A program made the position numbers and the translations under genes. Below are positions 49,145 to 50,951 of a stretch of DNA of 50,951 bases, piece after piece. The DNA lies in NCBI GenBank assembly GCA_017435365.1, contig JAFSFD010000015.1, positions 1 to 50,951 of the forward strand, given 5' to 3'. Origin of the DNA: Akkermansia sp. Its GTDB lineage: Bacteria; Verrucomicrobiota; Verrucomicrobiia; Verrucomicrobiales; Akkermansiaceae. The stretch's first letter is position 1. Each line of letters starts with the position of its first letter. The notes beneath the pieces were generated by a model. That model was not told the origin of the DNA and did no database searches. It saw only the letters and a list, made by a program, of their open reading frames with translations.

Positions 49145-50569
49145 TCAGAGAATGGCACCGGGCACGTAGCCCACACCCTCCGGGAAACGGGTGGCGAGCT
49201 CCTGCACCATGGCAGCAAAGGCATCCACCTGCTGGGCGGCCATACCGGTATCACCGGCGTTGGCGTCGTAAATCTCCTGAATCTCCTCGCGGGTCAGCTT
49301 CAGGCGGCCATCGGCCCCCAGGCGGTCCAGCAGGTCATTGGTGGAGATGAGGCCGTTGCGCAGGTCGTTGGAAACCGCCACGGCGTGCTCCTTGATGACC
49401 TCGTGCGCCGTCTCGCGGCCCACGCCGCGCTTCACCGCCGCCATCATGATGGTGGTGGTCATCAGGAAGGGCAGGTAGCGGTTCAGCTCCGTGCGCACCA
49501 CGGGCTCGTACATACCCATCTGATCCAGCACGGTGATGAAGGTCTCGAACAGGCCATCCGCCGCCAGGAAGGCATCCGGCAGCACGCAGCGACGCACCAC
49601 GGAGCAGGACACATCGCCCTCGTTCCACTGGTCGCCGATGATACCGCCAATCATGGTGAGGTGGCCCTTCAGGATGGCGTGGAAACCGTTCACACGCTCG
49701 CAGGAACGCGGGTTCATCTTGTGCGGCATGGCGCTGGAGCCGGTCTGCCCCTTGGCAAAGCCCTCGGTGCAGAGCTCGTGGCCCACCATGAGGCGCCAGG
49801 TCTTGCAGAAGCTGCTCGGGCCGCTGGCCAGACCCACCAGGCCGGAAATAATCTCGAAATCCAGAGAACGCGGGTACACCTGCCCCACATTCATCCACTT
49901 GGAGGCAATGCCCAGGTGGGCGCAGATGCGCTCCTCGAGCTCGCGCACGGTATCCGGGTTCTTGCCGAAGAGGGAAAGCTGGTCCAGCTGGGTACCCACG
50001 GCGCCTTTCAGACCGCGCACGCGGTAGCGCTCCATCATGCTCACCCAGGCCCAGGCCCAGTGCACAATCTCCTCGCCGAACATCGCCACGCGCTTGCCCA
50101 TGGTCGTGGCCTGGGCGGCCACATTGTGCGTGCGGGCGGCAAAGACCATATCGCGCCAGCCGTTGGCGCACCTGGACATGCGGTCCAGCACCGCCACCGC
50201 CTTGTCGCGGATGATGTGCATGGAGCGCCAGATCTGCAGCTGCTCCACATTCTCCGTCAGGTCGCGGCTGGTCATACCCTTGTGGATGTGCTCGTGGCCG
50301 GCCAGGTCGCAGAATTCCTCGATGCGGGCCTTCACATCGTGGCGGGTCACACGCTCGCGGGCGTTGATGCTCTCCACATCCACCTGCCCCTTCACGCGCT
50401 CATAGGCATCAATAGCCTCCTGCGGAATATCCAGCCCCAGGTCCTTCTGGGCCTTCATCACCGCAATCCAGAACTCACGCTCCAGCACAATGCGACCCTC
50501 TGCGGACCAGATGGCTTTCATGGAATCAGAGGCGTAACGGCCTGCCAGTACATTCGGTATAGCGCTCAT
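49145..50569 (-). CDS. purB: Adenylosuccinate lyase
   Basis: PurB acts twice in purine synthesis, releasing fumarate from SAICAR and from adenylosuccinate. The 474-residue protein has the fumarase/aspartase superfamily signature GSSAMPHKMNP and the conserved HKGMTSRDLTEN and ARTHNVAAQATTMGKR segments that hold the catalytic His residues. ATG 50569 (MSAIPNVLAGRYAS) is chosen over an in-frame ATG at 50605 that falls in the -10 box. Confidence 0.95.
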   Translation of the reverse strand: MSAIPNVLAGRYASDSMKAIWSAEGRIVLEREFWIAVMKAQKDLGLDIPQEAIDAYERVKGQVDVESINARERVTRHDVKARIEEFCDLAGHEHIHKGMTSRDLTENVEQLQIWRSMHIIRDKAVAVLDRMSRCANGWRDMVFAARTHNVAAQATTMGKRVAMFGEEIVHWAWAWVSMMERYRVRGLKGAVGTQLDQLSLFGKNPDTVRELEERICAHLGIASKWMNVGQVYPRSLDFEIISGLVGLASGPSSFCKTWRLMVGHELCTEGFAKGQTGSSAMPHKMNPRSCERVNGFHAILKGHLTMIGGIIGDQWNEGDVSCSVVRRCVLPDAFLAADGLFETFITVLDQMGMYEPVVRTELNRYLPFLMTTTIMMAAVKRGVGRETAHEVIKEHAVAVSNDLRNGLISTNDLLDRLGADGRLKLTREEIQEIYDANAGDTGMAAQQVDAFAAMVQELATRFPEGVGYVPGAIL

Positions 50570-50600
50570 AATTTGTCGTTTTCGGTACAGGTGAGCGGGC

Positions 50601-50629
50601 AGCATAGCAGATTACAAGCCGTTTTTCAA
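50601..50629 (-). promoter_or_regulatory. purB promoter
   Basis: Minus strand: TTGAAA (50624-50629), a 17-bp spacer ending in TGC, TATGCT (50601-50606). The leader to ATG 50569 is about 24 nt. Confidence 0.65.
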
Positions 50630-50660
50630 GCTTTATATTGTAAGGTCCGAACACAGTGAG

Positions 50661-50736
50661 GATATCGTCTTGCCGCAGGCAAGATATCGTCGGCACGCAG
50701 TGCCGATATCGTCCTGACCGCAGGTCAGGATATCGT
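50661..50736. repeat. Array of three short hairpins separated by GATATCGT
   Basis: GATATCGT occurs at 50661, 50683, 50705 and 50729. Between the copies lie three stems of different sequence but the same GCA loop: CTTGCC/GGCAAG, CGGCAC/GTGCCG and CCTGACC/GGTCAGG. Pairing is kept while the bases change. The function is unknown. It stands between the purB promoter and the group II intron remnant. The stretch 50737-50810 holds only a small TTACTC-CCC-GAGTAA palindrome (50751-50765). Confidence 0.8.
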
Positions 50737-50810
50737 TCATCCCAATGCGGTTACTCCCCGAGTAAAAATCCCCCCAGTGAACGCTTTATTCCATTCTCTT
50801 GCTCCACCGG

Positions 50811-50951
50811 AATCGTGTAGGGGGCTTTCGCCCCCTCACACACCACCGTACGTGCCATTTATGGCATACGGCGGTTTCTCGGCGTGTGATTGGTCCCGGA
50901 ACTAACGTTCCTGCCGCAACTCTTTTATCTCTCCTCGCCGGATACCCTGTC
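50811..50951 (-). mobile_element. Group IIC intron, 3' end; body beyond right edge
   Basis: The minus strand carries a typical intron end. Domain V is a 34-nt hairpin at 50842-50875. Domain VI is GTGTGA-GGGGGC-GAAA-GCCCCC-TACAC (50815-50841). The likely 3' splice end is near 50811-50812 (CGAT/T). Domain V has the helix ACCGCCGT/ACGGTGGT, the two-base CG bulge and a tip TGCC/GGCA. Its triad position reads CGC, as in group IIC introns, rather than AGC. The reverse transcriptase gene would lie to the right, outside the window. The remaining 70 bp (50881-50951) show no coding sequence I can assign. Confidence 0.8.
50842..50875 (-). ncRNA. Group IIC intron domain V
   Basis: A 34-nt hairpin: 8-bp lower stem with one G-T pair, CG bulge on the 3' side, 4-bp upper stem and 6-nt loop. 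The upper part (CCGTATG...CACGTACGG) matches the near-universal domain V sequence. Confidence 0.8.

Noticed and set aside
50661..50736. Possible CRISPR array
   Set aside because: Repeats of 8 bp with 14-16 bp spacers that are themselves palindromes do not fit CRISPR dimensions, and no cas genes are near.
50640..50951. tRNA or riboswitch at the right end
   Set aside because: The folded elements are explained by the hairpin array and group II intron domains V and VI. No cloverleaf or aptamer core is visible.

Overview
The window reads as a high-GC chromosomal segment from a Verrucomicrobiota bacterium, most likely Akkermansia or a close relative. The evidence is a textbook PEP-CTERM tail (PEP followed by a Leu/Ala-rich helix and five Arg) in a decayed gene, a large autotransporter, and many secreted glycosidases of the mucin-degrading type (GH35, two GH20, a GH36-like lipoprotein). 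Shine-Dalgarno sequences are mostly absent. No rRNA or tRNA genes and no CRISPR array were seen.

Left end (1-3.9 kb): a tyrosine recombinase, cut by the window edge, is separated from a large autotransporter gene by a 127-bp segment flanked by a perfect 13-bp inverted repeat. That segment carries a TATAAT facing the autotransporter. The layout is that of an invertible promoter switch controlling a surface protein.

4-17 kb: ligA is divergent from a flavodoxin-like reductase gene, which is followed by three small unknown membrane/exported protein genes. Then come a GH36-like lipoprotein and an iron-dependent alcohol dehydrogenase on the minus strand. A plus-strand operon of polysaccharide deacetylase, fused CobA-HemD and a short HemA links envelope polysaccharide metabolism with tetrapyrrole synthesis.

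17-30 kb: a small membrane protein and a three-gene operon of unknown function (Zn-ribbon/HEAT membrane protein, exported transglutaminase-like plus discoidin-like protein, exported thioredoxin-fold protein) lead to a CstA-type transporter. A class A penicillin-binding protein follows whose transpeptidase motifs are degenerate, then a conserved protein of unknown function overlapping sufS, and a PEP-CTERM pseudogene.

30-43 kb: GH35 beta-galactosidase, GT8 glycosyltransferase, lnt and its upstream partner, a ferredoxin, dciA, an ankyrin-repeat protein, a Sel1 protein, two paralogous GH20 hexosaminidases and a small Ala/Lys-rich coiled-coil protein.

43-51 kb: oppABC without ATPase genes, a six-hairpin glycosidase and purB. 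At the right end lie a hairpin array and the 3' end of a group IIC intron on the minus strand.

Two features recur across the window. One is an 82-bp element that is identical in inverted orientation at 9.1 and 46.9 kb and sits between convergent genes. The other is a promoter type (TTG box, 16-18 bp, TGN-TANNNT) placed 5-8 bp before the start codon, which predicts leaderless mRNAs for many genes.
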